From NCBI GenBank assembly GCA_934271195.1, contig CAKQRB010000013.1:1-8324 (forward strand): a stretch of 8,324 nt of DNA, given 5' to 3'. Source of the DNA: an uncultured Alphaproteobacteria bacterium (GTDB lineage: Bacteria; Pseudomonadota; Alphaproteobacteria; RF32; CAG-239). A program made the translations under genes and the position numbers. The first letter of the stretch is position 1; each line of letters opens with the position of its first letter. Below, piece after piece: positions 1 through 6,264 of this stretch. The notes beneath the pieces were generated by a model that worked only from the letters and a program-made list of their open reading frames with translations, made no database searches and was not told where the DNA came from.

Positions 1-1259
1 AGGATAAGCTGCCCACATCCTACATTGCCTTATTCCGCGGTATGCTGGCCGATCTGCCGGAAAACCGTTGGGATTATTTACAATGTTACAATTTCATGGA
101 AGGCAAAAACAATACCTTCATTACCCACGGCAGCATAGAAAACTCCAAACGCGCCTTGACTATTAACGGAGAAAAACATTATACCAATGCCGCTGCCGCA
201 ATGGCGCTGCAAAATTCTGTAACCGAAGCCAAAGAGCTGATTGCTTCGGGCAAACTTCAAGATTGGATAAAAAGCGGTCTGGAAGATGAAAAACTTTACA
301 ATCAGGTAGAAAAAATCATTGCTCAGGATAAAGACAAGACTCCGTTCAGCATTATGCTGAGCAAGATCTGTATTTTGATTAACCCTGCGGCTCCAATTCG
401 TCTGGGTGATATTTCCGTTTTTCCGGATGGCGCGCCCAAAGCCATATTCTACGGACTGAAAAACCGTTACGATATGAAAATTTATAACGATCTTTTCAGC
501 TATGACCTTATCAAATTTTGGTATTTGGAACAAAGCAACGCCCGCTCGCCTGCCAATGCCGGAGAATTTAAGGTTTACATCAACCGGCAGGATTATGGTT
601 ACGGCATTGAACGTATTATGTACGATTTCGACAATGATCTTTCCTGCACCAGCCCGCTGCTCGGCAATGAACTGGCAATTTCGCTGACCCAGATTGTCAA
701 AGCTCTGGATAACACCTATGCCGTTTCCAAACCGTCCGGTCTGCCGATAGACAAGACAATCATCGCCTATCTGCGCTGCAAAATGGGCAAAAAAATAGAC
801 GGGATCATTATTGACATGAACTCCAAACTGGAACACATCCAAATCAGCGCCGTTCTGCGCTTATATACCAGTATCCAAAGCAAATACGGTCCGGCACAAC
901 TTCCTCACCTTTGTCAGTGGATGATAAACATTTGCAAGCCGCTGATAAAACAGTATCGCAACCTCAAATACCAAAAGTTTTTGGAAAGAGAAGTCATTAA
1001 AGTTGCCAAAGGCGGCAAACTCATGGAAATCCACCGGATATTGGAAGATCCGGAAGCCAAAGACAACGATAAAAAACAATTCAACCGCGCCGTTTCGGAA
1101 ATTAATATGCTGCTTTCGGCCAAAAGTCGGATTCTAACCAGAGGAACGCGTCAGGATGAAGAAGCCAAAGAACTTGCCTTAAAATTCGCCGTCATACTGT
1201 CCATCTTTGTGATGATTGCTTCTTTTGTCATTAACCTCATTTTCTGGATATTAAACTGA
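1..1259 (+). CDS. Protein-kinase-like protein, C-terminal part, membrane-anchored (5' end outside window)
   Basis: The reading frame is open to the left edge (first full codon at 3), so the ATG at 42 is probably internal and the gene starts upstream. The first visible residues, RGMLADLPENRWDYL (36-80), resemble subdomain XI at the end of a Ser/Thr protein kinase fold, with the conserved Arg at 66-68. The catalytic lobe would then lie outside the window. About 300 residues of unassigned sequence follow, including a PAAPIRLGD segment near 391 and YGIERIMYDF near 598. The protein ends in one hydrophobic helix (about 1185-1256) with almost no tail, suggesting a cytoplasmic body anchored by its C-terminus. 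From memory, Rhodospirillales-type genomes have proteins of this plan annotated as Ser/Thr kinases; this is recollection, not a search. Without the catalytic residues, activity cannot be judged and it may be a pseudokinase. The stop overlaps the next gene's start, so the two are probably translationally coupled. Confidence 0.55.
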   Translation, partial: DKLPTSYIALFRGMLADLPENRWDYLQCYNFMEGKNNTFITHGSIENSKRALTINGEKHYTNAAAAMALQNSVTEAKELIASGKLQDWIKSGLEDEKLYNQVEKIIAQDKDKTPFSIMLSKICILINPAAPIRLGDISVFPDGAPKAIFYGLKNRYDMKIYNDLFSYDLIKFWYLEQSNARSPANAGEFKVYINRQDYGYGIERIMYDFDNDLSCTSPLLGNELAISLTQIVKALDNTYAVSKPSGLPIDKTIIAYLRCKMGKKIDGIIIDMNSKLEHIQISAVLRLYTSIQSKYGPAQLPHLCQWMINICKPLIKQYRNLKYQKFLEREVIKVAKGGKLMEIHRILEDPEAKDNDKKQFNRAVSEINMLLSAKSRILTRGTRQDEEAKELALKFAVILSIFVMIASFVINLIFWILN

Positions 1260-1747
1260 TGAAAATAAAAAAGAAAAGCGATTTAAATAAAAAAATGCCG
1301 ATGCCGGCCGCCAAAAGAACCAAACGATGGATACTTATCACGCTTCTGCTGATAACCGTCATCATGATGCTGCCGTTTACAATCATTTTGCTCATCGGAT
1401 TGTTGCCGACAATCACTTTGCTGATTACCGACCCAAAAGACTCTCCCAAACTGGTAACAATCGGTTGTTTTAACATGGCCGGCGTTTTTATCTACCTGCT
1501 TCATGTTATCAATCACTATTCCATGGACGGCGCCATTGATATTGTGCGCGATGTCTTTAACCTGATAATTATGCTGGGCTCTGCCGGCATTGGCCTGATA
1601 CTATATTGCGAACTGCCTAATCTGTTTATTTTCTTTGCTAAAATATCCGCCGGCAAAAGGATGAACGTTATAGATAAAAAACTAGCCGATATGGCTGAAG
1701 AATGGGGGCAGGAAGTTATCAACGAACAATCTAAAAACATCAAATAA
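1259..1747 (+). CDS. Small multi-pass membrane protein, unknown function
   Basis: This 162-residue protein starts with a basic cytoplasmic-type tail (about 20% Lys/Arg over residues 1-23). A long hydrophobic stretch follows at residues 24-57, broken by prolines 39 and 50 and possibly a helical hairpin. Further hydrophobic segments lie at about 65-84 and 99-129. The C-terminal tail (130-162) is charged and contains EEWGQEV. There is no signal-peptide cleavage site and no catalytic motif. The ATG at 1259 shares one base with the upstream stop (TGATG) and has no clear Shine-Dalgarno sequence, so coupled translation is likely; ATGs at 1295 and 1301 are alternative starts. The arrangement suggests it works with the kinase-like protein in the membrane. 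I recall similar alphaproteobacterial hypothetical proteins with an LLPT...GCFN/GALN...G...P pattern, but have no named family for it. A terminator follows directly. Confidence 0.7.
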   Translation: MKIKKKSDLNKKMPMPAAKRTKRWILITLLLITVIMMLPFTIILLIGLLPTITLLITDPKDSPKLVTIGCFNMAGVFIYLLHVINHYSMDGAIDIVRDVFNLIIMLGSAGIGLILYCELPNLFIFFAKISAGKRMNVIDKKLADMAEEWGQEVINEQSKNIK

Positions 1748-1756
1748 AAACTATTT

Positions 1757-1789
1757 GCCCCATATCGACACCTCATGGGGCCTTATTTT
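1757..1789 (+). terminator. Intrinsic terminator after the membrane-protein gene
   Basis: A perfect 7-bp inverted repeat, GCCCCAT (1757-1763) and ATGGGGC (1775-1781), encloses an 11-base loop. It is followed by CTTATTTT (1782-1789). It starts 9 bases after the stop codon at 1745-1747. The T-run is interrupted by one A, so efficiency may be moderate. It separates the kinase-like unit from the flagellar operon. Confidence 0.75.
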
Positions 1790-2047
1790 CCGTTATTCTC
1801 CCACTCTTTTTTCTCATTTTATTTTTTGACCATTCTTCCTTTCCCCCAGCCTCTTCCACCTTACGCTTTACCCCTTCAAACTATTTCCCTTTATTTTACT
1901 TTCTCCTCTCTGCCCATACTTTCTTTCTCCATTCCTCCCCTTTTTTCTTTTTTCCCCTTCTCTCCTCCACTTCCTCTTATTTTTCCATCATCCCCTTTTC
2001 ATTCAAAGTACTTTTTCAACCACAAACCTCGCCATAGCAACGCGATC
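1790..2047. other. G-poor polypyrimidine intergenic tract
   Basis: No credible gene lies here. From 1793 to 2030 (238 bases) I count only five G on the + strand, at 1828, 1849, 1865, 1912 and 2008. The stretch 1913-2007 has none and is almost all C and T. The one long frame (1775-2128) encodes low-complexity Phe/Pro/Ser/Leu sequence, starts inside the terminator stem and has no ribosome binding site, so I do not call it. If transcribed rightward, the RNA would be unstructured and C-rich/G-poor, the composition favoured by Rho loading sites. The tract lies 60-300 bases upstream of the sigma-54 promoter, where activator sites are usually found, but I recognise no specific activator site. Confidence 0.7.
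1936..1958. repeat. Perfect homopyrimidine mirror repeat (H-DNA-type motif)
   Basis: The 23 bases read T-C4-T6-C-T6-C4-T and are mirror-symmetric about the C at 1947. They lie within an uninterrupted pyrimidine run of 37 bases (1932-1968). Homopurine/homopyrimidine mirror repeats with arms of about 10 bases are the classic motif for intramolecular triplex DNA under negative supercoiling. Whether it forms in the cell is unknown. Confidence 0.8.
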
Positions 2048-2098
2048 CTCTGGGCACATTGCCTGCGGTTGATGCCTCACCGCCGGGTGTGGCACGGG
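2048..2098 (+). repeat. Short intergenic repeat, left copy
   Basis: This segment aligns, with small gaps, to the reverse complement of 8277-8324. Shared blocks are CTCTGG, GCAC, the 11-base core GATGCCTCACC (2071-2081), GGGTG and ACGGG. It contains an imperfect hairpin: TGCC-T-CACC (2073-2081), loop GCCG, GGTG-T-GGCA (2086-2094), with one T/T mismatch. The right end merges with the sigma-54 -24 element. The two copies look like a dispersed palindromic intergenic element, but copy number in the genome cannot be seen from here. Confidence 0.6.
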
Positions 2099-2118
2099 AC
2101 TTGCATATCAACCTGCAA
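2059..2118. promoter_or_regulatory. Dyad symmetry bracketing the flgI promoter
   Basis: GGTTGAT (2067-2073) and its exact complement ATCAACC (2107-2113) lie 33 bases apart. Outer TTGC (2059-2062) and GCAA (2115-2118) extend the pairing. The dyad surrounds the sigma-54 core, and its right arm falls between the -12 box and the predicted start point. It could be a paired operator for a flagellar regulator or part of the repeat element's fold. No regulator can be named from the sequence. Confidence 0.4.
2089..2105 (+). promoter_or_regulatory. Sigma-54 (RpoN) promoter of the flgI operon
   Basis: TGGCACG (2090-2096), then GGAC, then TTGCA (2101-2105), matches the sigma-54 consensus TGGCACGrNNNTTGCw at every defined position. 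Only the flanking Y at 2089 is G instead. The invariant GG (2091-2092) and GC (2103-2104) are exactly 10 bases apart. The start point should be near 2116, giving a leader of about 33 bases before the flgI ATG. Sigma-54 promoters need an AAA+ activator; in alphaproteobacterial flagellar systems such as Caulobacter this is an FlbD-type protein. No sigma-70-type promoter is apparent between here and flgI. Confidence 0.85.
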
Positions 2119-2148
2119 GAATAATTAAAACCTGTTGGGGAAATTGAC

Positions 2149-3279
2149 ATGAACACCGGTTCGCTGAAAAAATTATCTGCTTTTTTGATTGCTGGCTGCC
2201 TGTTTTCGGCATTTTACGCAGTTTCGCCGGTCTATGGCGTTTCACGGATTAAAGACATTGCCGATTTTGAAGGCGTACGCGACAACCAGCTTGTCGGTTA
2301 CGGTCTGGTGGTCGGTTTAAACGGCACCGGCGACAACATCAAGTCCGTTGATTTTACCAAAGAGAGCCTGATTTCCATGCTTGACCAGATTGGCATTAAC
2401 GCCCGCGGTGGACAAATTAAAGCCAAAAACGTAGCCGCCGTCATGGTCACCGCCAATCTGCCGGCATTTGCCCGTCAGGGAAGCCGGATTGACGTTATGG
2501 TCAGCGCCATCGGCGACGCCAAAAATCTGCAGGGCGGCACCTTGCTTGCCACCCCGCTGGTCGGCGCCAACGGCGAGGTCTATGCTCTGGCTCAGGGACA
2601 GGTAGCCGTTAATGCCGTCAGTGCCCGTGGTGCCACGGAAAGCGTTAACAAAGGCGTTCCGACATCAGGACGGATTGCCAACGGCGCCATTGTCGAAAAC
2701 GAAATTCCTTTTGCCTTAAACAGCTTGGATTCGATTCAGATTGCCCTGCGTAATCCGGACTTTACGACCTCTCGCCGCGTAGCAGATGCAATTAATGCTC
2801 AGCTTGGCACCAACATTGCCAATTCCGTTGATCCGGCCACCATTACGCTTGAAATTCCGGAAGAATACGCCGACAAGGTTGTTGATTTGATGACAAAAGT
2901 CGAGCAAATCCGCGTTGAACCTGATCAGCTGGCCAAAGTTGTCATTGATGAAAACTCCGGCATTATTGTCATCGGCAAAGACGTCAAAATCAATCGTCTG
3001 GCCATTGCTCAGGGCAACTTGACAATCCGGATTACCGAAATTCCGTTTGTGTCCCAGCCGCTGCCGTTTTCCAACGGCGAAACCGTTGTCGGCGTAAATA
3101 CCGCCATTGACATCAACGAGAGCGCGGACAGCAAACTCAGTATTTTAGAAACTGGGGTTAACCTCCAAGAACTGGTTAACGGCCTTAATGCCCTAGGTGT
3201 AACCCCGCGAGATTTAATCAGTATTCTGCAGGCCGTCAAAGCCAGCGGTGCGCTGCAAGCCGACATTGAGGTGATTTAA
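2149..3279 (+). CDS. flgI: Flagellar P-ring protein FlgI
   Basis: FlgI forms the periplasmic P-ring, the bushing in the peptidoglycan layer around the flagellar rod. The 376-residue length fits the family (about 365 in enterics). A Sec signal peptide covers residues 1-30 (Lys 7-8, hydrophobic core 9-25, likely cleavage after VYG at 28-30). The mature start VSRIKDIADFEGVRDNQLVG and the blocks LVVGLNGTGD, TANLPAFARQGSRIDV and GGTLLATPL are hallmark FlgI sequences, as is the C-terminal DLISILQAVKASGALQADIEVI. GGGG at 2137-2140 sits 8 bases before the ATG. The mature protein has no cysteine, so the intramolecular disulfide known in the enterobacterial P-ring cannot form. The signal peptide contains LIAGC (13-17), a lipobox-like string, probably by chance. 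It is the first gene of the operon; flgH and flgA are not in the window. Confidence 0.97.
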   Translation: MNTGSLKKLSAFLIAGCLFSAFYAVSPVYGVSRIKDIADFEGVRDNQLVGYGLVVGLNGTGDNIKSVDFTKESLISMLDQIGINARGGQIKAKNVAAVMVTANLPAFARQGSRIDVMVSAIGDAKNLQGGTLLATPLVGANGEVYALAQGQVAVNAVSARGATESVNKGVPTSGRIANGAIVENEIPFALNSLDSIQIALRNPDFTTSRRVADAINAQLGTNIANSVDPATITLEIPEEYADKVVDLMTKVEQIRVEPDQLAKVVIDENSGIIVIGKDVKINRLAIAQGNLTIRITEIPFVSQPLPFSNGETVVGVNTAIDINESADSKLSILETGVNLQELVNGLNALGVTPRDLISILQAVKASGALQADIEVI

Positions 3280-3280
3280 G

Positions 3281-3607
3281 ATGAACTTGACGAGTGTAAA
3301 CAGTATGACAGCAATGATGCCGCAAGGAATGAGCCTGTCGCAGACTGATAAGGCAAAAATTGCCGGTACGGCGGAAGATTTTGAAGCCTTCTTCATCTCC
3401 AGAATGATGGAATCAATGTACGAAGGCGTTTCAACCGACGGCATGTTCGGCGGCGGCAACGCCGAAAGAATGTACCGTTCGCTGCTGTTGAACGAATATG
3501 GCAAACAAATGGCCAAAACCGGTACTGTCGGCGTTAAAGACGACATTATGCGTTCAATTATCGAGATGCAGGAAATGCAGTCTCAGGGATATACAGAAGG
3601 AAAATAA
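3281..3607 (+). CDS. flgJ: FlgJ-type rod-binding protein (single domain, CheL-like)
   Basis: This 108-residue protein matches the N-terminal rod-binding domain of FlgJ: AEDFEAFFISRMMESMYEGV (about residues 31-50), then MFGGGNAERMYRSLLLNEYGKQMAKTGTVGVKDDIM. Enteric FlgJ is about 310 residues with a C-terminal peptidoglycan hydrolase domain. That domain is absent here and the protein ends soon after the rod-binding part. This is the usual form in alphaproteobacteria (called CheL in Caulobacter), where a separate lytic enzyme opens the wall. The start codon lies one base after the flgI stop. GAGG at 3268-3271, inside the end of flgI, is the ribosome binding site. Its likely role is scaffolding of rod or P-ring assembly in the periplasm. 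It has no signal peptide, in keeping with export by the flagellar type III system. Confidence 0.93.
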   Translation: MNLTSVNSMTAMMPQGMSLSQTDKAKIAGTAEDFEAFFISRMMESMYEGVSTDGMFGGGNAERMYRSLLLNEYGKQMAKTGTVGVKDDIMRSIIEMQEMQSQGYTEGK

Positions 3608-3609
3608 CC

Positions 3610-4065
3610 ATGGAAAACATGACTGATAAAGACATTCTGCAAAACAAAGTCAAAGACTTTTGCGAGATTATCGGCAGTTTTTCCGAGCTGCTGAAAGTCG
3701 AAAACATGGCTCTTGAAGCTTATGACATTAAGAAAGTGTCCGAACTTTACGAGCAAAAAGTGCAGTTAGTAACGGCTTATCGCAACATGACGGCGTTTTT
3801 TATCAAAAATCAGGAACACCTGAAAGACATTGAACCAGAAGCGCGCGCAACACTCAAAGTCTCGGCAACCAGCCTAGACGCACTGCTGAAAGATAATGAA
3901 CAATTATTAAAAGCCAAAATGCAAACCAACAAAATGGTAATGGATACGGTGGTCAATCTGGTAAAAATGAACAACAATACCAATTCCACCTCTTACGGCA
4001 GTCAGGGAAAGTACTCGCCTCTGGACAACAACAGCAATGCCTTATCTATAAACAGGACTTTATAG
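3610..4065 (+). CDS. flgN: FlgN-like flagellar export chaperone
   Basis: This is a 151-residue, mainly helical, probably cytoplasmic protein. Long amphipathic helices run over roughly residues 8-115 and contain a pattern typical of the FlgN family: ELLKVENMALEAYDIKKVSELYEQKVQLVTAY, that is, an acidic residue before an alternating hydrophobic stretch, then a K-L/V pair. A flexible Asn/Ser-rich tail (about 118-151) contains a YGSQGKY motif. FlgN chaperones bind FlgK and FlgL in the cytosol and deliver them to the export gate, and the gene sits directly before flgK and flgL. The ATG at 3610 is preceded by AAGGA at 3597-3601, which supports this start over the ATG at 3619. Sequence conservation in this family is low, so the call leans on the helical pattern and gene order. 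In Caulobacter the protein at the same position is FlbY. Confidence 0.82.
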   Translation: MENMTDKDILQNKVKDFCEIIGSFSELLKVENMALEAYDIKKVSELYEQKVQLVTAYRNMTAFFIKNQEHLKDIEPEARATLKVSATSLDALLKDNEQLLKAKMQTNKMVMDTVVNLVKMNNNTNSTSYGSQGKYSPLDNNSNALSINRTL

Positions 4066-4075
4066 GAGAAAAGAC

Positions 4076-6250
4076 ATGGGGTTTATTGCAGGATTACAAA
4101 CATCGTTGAGCGGGATGAAAGTTGCGCAGTCGCAGCTTGAAGTCATCAGCCGCAACGTTGCCAATGCCGACACGGTGGGATATTCACGCAAAATCGGCAA
4201 TCAGAAGAATCTGGTACTGGACGGATCCAGCATCGGCGTAACTTTTAACGGCACAACCAGAGCCTTTGACGAAGGCCTGCTGAAAAGCTATTTGTCTTCC
4301 AACACCTCTTCCGGTGCGCTGAACGCAAAAACAACCTATTTTGCCAAAGCGGAAATCCTGCTCGGCACGCCGCAAAGCGACAACTCGATCGCCGCCAACG
4401 TTTCCAATTTGCAAAAATACTTTGACACTTTTGCCTCGGACGTTACATCTTCGGCCGGACGCTATAGCCTTTTGACCGCCGCCGACACGGTAACCTCCCG
4501 CCTGAACTCGATTTCTTCCGAAATTCAGAAACTGCGCGGCGATACCGATATGGAAATCCGCGATAGCGTGGAATCAATAAATAAACTGCTTGACCAGTTG
4601 GATGAACTGAATGACAAGATTGTCAAATACAATGTCTTGGGCTACGATGGCACGGCAGATCTGGAAGACCAACGCGATGCTGCTTTACGTGAATTGAGCG
4701 AATACATTGACATCACCTATTTCAAACGCGACAACGGCGCCATTGTTATCCAGACCTCCGGCGGCGAGACTCTGCTAGACAAAGACCCGCACTATCTCTC
4801 GCACAACGCAATTGCTCAAGCCAGCGCATCCACGACCTACGCCGGCGGCTCAATTGACGGCATTTATCTGGACGGTGAAGATATAACATCCCAAATCCGC
4901 GGCGGCAAAATCAAAGGCCTTATTGAAGTCCGCGATGAAAGCCTGCCCTCGCTGCAATCGCAGCTTGACGAACTGGCCGGCGTTCTGAAAAAGCAGATTA
5001 ACAACGTGCACAATCAGGGAACGGCCTACCCGAATACGCCGTCAAACCTCACAGGCACCAGAGAATTTATTGACATAGCCAACCAGAGAATCCGACTTGA
5101 TCAGGGCGACGTGCGTTTCATTATCTTTGATCAGGAAGGCAATCAGGTTGCAACCGATACGTTACGCGGCCAGATTAACTTTACCGAAGGCACGCTTGAT
5201 GAAATGGCAACCCAAATTCAAAACTGGCTGAACGATGCCGACGGCGGCAATCTTCCGCAGGCAACCGTCAGTTTTGACAACAAAGGCCAGCTGGTTATAG
5301 ATACCGGTGACAGCAACTATTCTATCAGCATTATGGATGAAGCGCTTTCAACACCTGGCAGCACCCAACAGAATGCCGTTATCAGTTTTGATGGCAATGC
5401 TGACGGCCTTTACGACCGCACTTTTGAAGGCTTTTCAAGCTTCTTCGGACTGAATGACTTTTTTGACAGCAACAGTAATGATTCGATTTACGACTCAAAA
5501 GTCATGAGCAAAAATGCCAATCTGGGCGTAAAAAACACAATCACCCTCAGCTTTTCCGACCAGAATCACGGTCTGAACTTCGGAAACATTGAGATATATC
5601 CGAACGATTCATTGCAATCGATTGTTAACAAGATTAACTCTAATCCTGACATCAACGAAAACATTCGAGCATCGCTGATACCAAACGGCGACGGCTTTAT
5701 GCTCCGGATTGAAGACGTAACCGGCAATCAGCTTGAGATCAGCGAGACAACCGTTCCGCAAAGCGGTTTTATTGAAAGAATCGGACTGAGCGTTTCCAAT
5801 TGCGGGATGGCCGGTTCGTTGAGCGTGCGTAAAGACCTGAAAGTCAGTCCGGAGCAAATTGCCGGAGGAACGCCGGAATTTAATCCGACTTCCGGAAAAT
5901 ATGAGCAAAATCCGGCAACCAACAACATTGCCAACGCCCTGTCAAAAGTCTTCTCCGACACGCAGACTTTTGCCCAGTCCGGATCAATTGCCAAAACAGA
6001 CACAACCCTAGCCAACTATGCCTCAACCTTTGTCGGCAACATTGCCTCTCAGGCATCGAGTTACGACGAAGCCCTGACATACCAGCAGACGCTAACATCT
6101 TCCATTGCCACCAAAGAAGCCAAAATCAGCGGCGTTGACATTGATCAGGAGCTTTCTCAGATGATTATTTTTCAGCAGACCTACGCAGCCTGCGCCAAAG
6201 CATTTACGGCATCCAAAGAAATTATGGATATGCTGTTAAATATTGTATAA
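4076..6250 (+). CDS. flgK: Flagellar hook-associated protein 1, FlgK
   Basis: FlgK forms the first ring of the hook-filament junction and is exported by the flagellar type III system. The N-terminus has the axial-protein signature: SLSGMKVAQSQLEVISRNVANADTVGYSR (residues about 10-38). Residues 165-240 carry the FlgK-typical coiled segment with DLEDQRDAALRELSEYIDI (DLEDQRD starts at 195). The C-terminal helix VDIDQELSQMIIFQQTYAACAKAFTASKEIMDMLLNIV is the canonical D0 partner. At 724 residues it is longer than Salmonella FlgK (553). The extra length is in the central outer domains, where two segments (about 347-425 and 492-560) each pair a helix (TLDEMATQIQNWL; SLQSIVNKIN) with a beta-rich stretch resembling hook IN-type motifs. 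GFSSFFGLNDFF lies between them. AGGAG (4064-4068) overlaps the flgN stop. Cysteines at 576 and 706 are unusual for an axial protein. Confidence 0.96.
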   Translation: MGFIAGLQTSLSGMKVAQSQLEVISRNVANADTVGYSRKIGNQKNLVLDGSSIGVTFNGTTRAFDEGLLKSYLSSNTSSGALNAKTTYFAKAEILLGTPQSDNSIAANVSNLQKYFDTFASDVTSSAGRYSLLTAADTVTSRLNSISSEIQKLRGDTDMEIRDSVESINKLLDQLDELNDKIVKYNVLGYDGTADLEDQRDAALRELSEYIDITYFKRDNGAIVIQTSGGETLLDKDPHYLSHNAIAQASASTTYAGGSIDGIYLDGEDITSQIRGGKIKGLIEVRDESLPSLQSQLDELAGVLKKQINNVHNQGTAYPNTPSNLTGTREFIDIANQRIRLDQGDVRFIIFDQEGNQVATDTLRGQINFTEGTLDEMATQIQNWLNDADGGNLPQATVSFDNKGQLVIDTGDSNYSISIMDEALSTPGSTQQNAVISFDGNADGLYDRTFEGFSSFFGLNDFFDSNSNDSIYDSKVMSKNANLGVKNTITLSFSDQNHGLNFGNIEIYPNDSLQSIVNKINSNPDINENIRASLIPNGDGFMLRIEDVTGNQLEISETTVPQSGFIERIGLSVSNCGMAGSLSVRKDLKVSPEQIAGGTPEFNPTSGKYEQNPATNNIANALSKVFSDTQTFAQSGSIAKTDTTLANYASTFVGNIASQASSYDEALTYQQTLTSSIATKEAKISGVDIDQELSQMIIFQQTYAACAKAFTASKEIMDMLLNIV

Positions 6251-6264
6251 AAGGAGTTTGTATC

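Noticed and set aside
42..44. ATG at 42 as the true start of the first gene
   Set aside because: The frame is open upstream to the edge, and the upstream residues (LPTSYIALFRG) continue the kinase-end motif, so the ATG is probably internal.
78..842. 254-codon open frame on the minus strand opposite the kinase-like gene
   Set aside because: It is antisense to a coherent coding frame, has no recognisable domain, and its codon pattern mirrors the + strand gene.
2001..2013. Possible IHF site (ATTCAAAGTACTT) upstream of the sigma-54 promoter
   Set aside because: It has at least two mismatches to WATCAANNNNTTR at defined positions; too weak to call.
2050..2063. TGGGCACATTGCC as a second sigma-54 promoter in the left repeat
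   Set aside because: The spacing between the GG and GC elements is too short (not N10), so it cannot be a functional sigma-54 core.
1775..2128. 117-codon open frame on the + strand between the two operons
   Set aside because: It is almost entirely Phe/Pro/Ser/Leu from the polypyrimidine tract, begins inside the terminator stem, has no ribosome binding site and runs through the repeat and the sigma-54 promoter.
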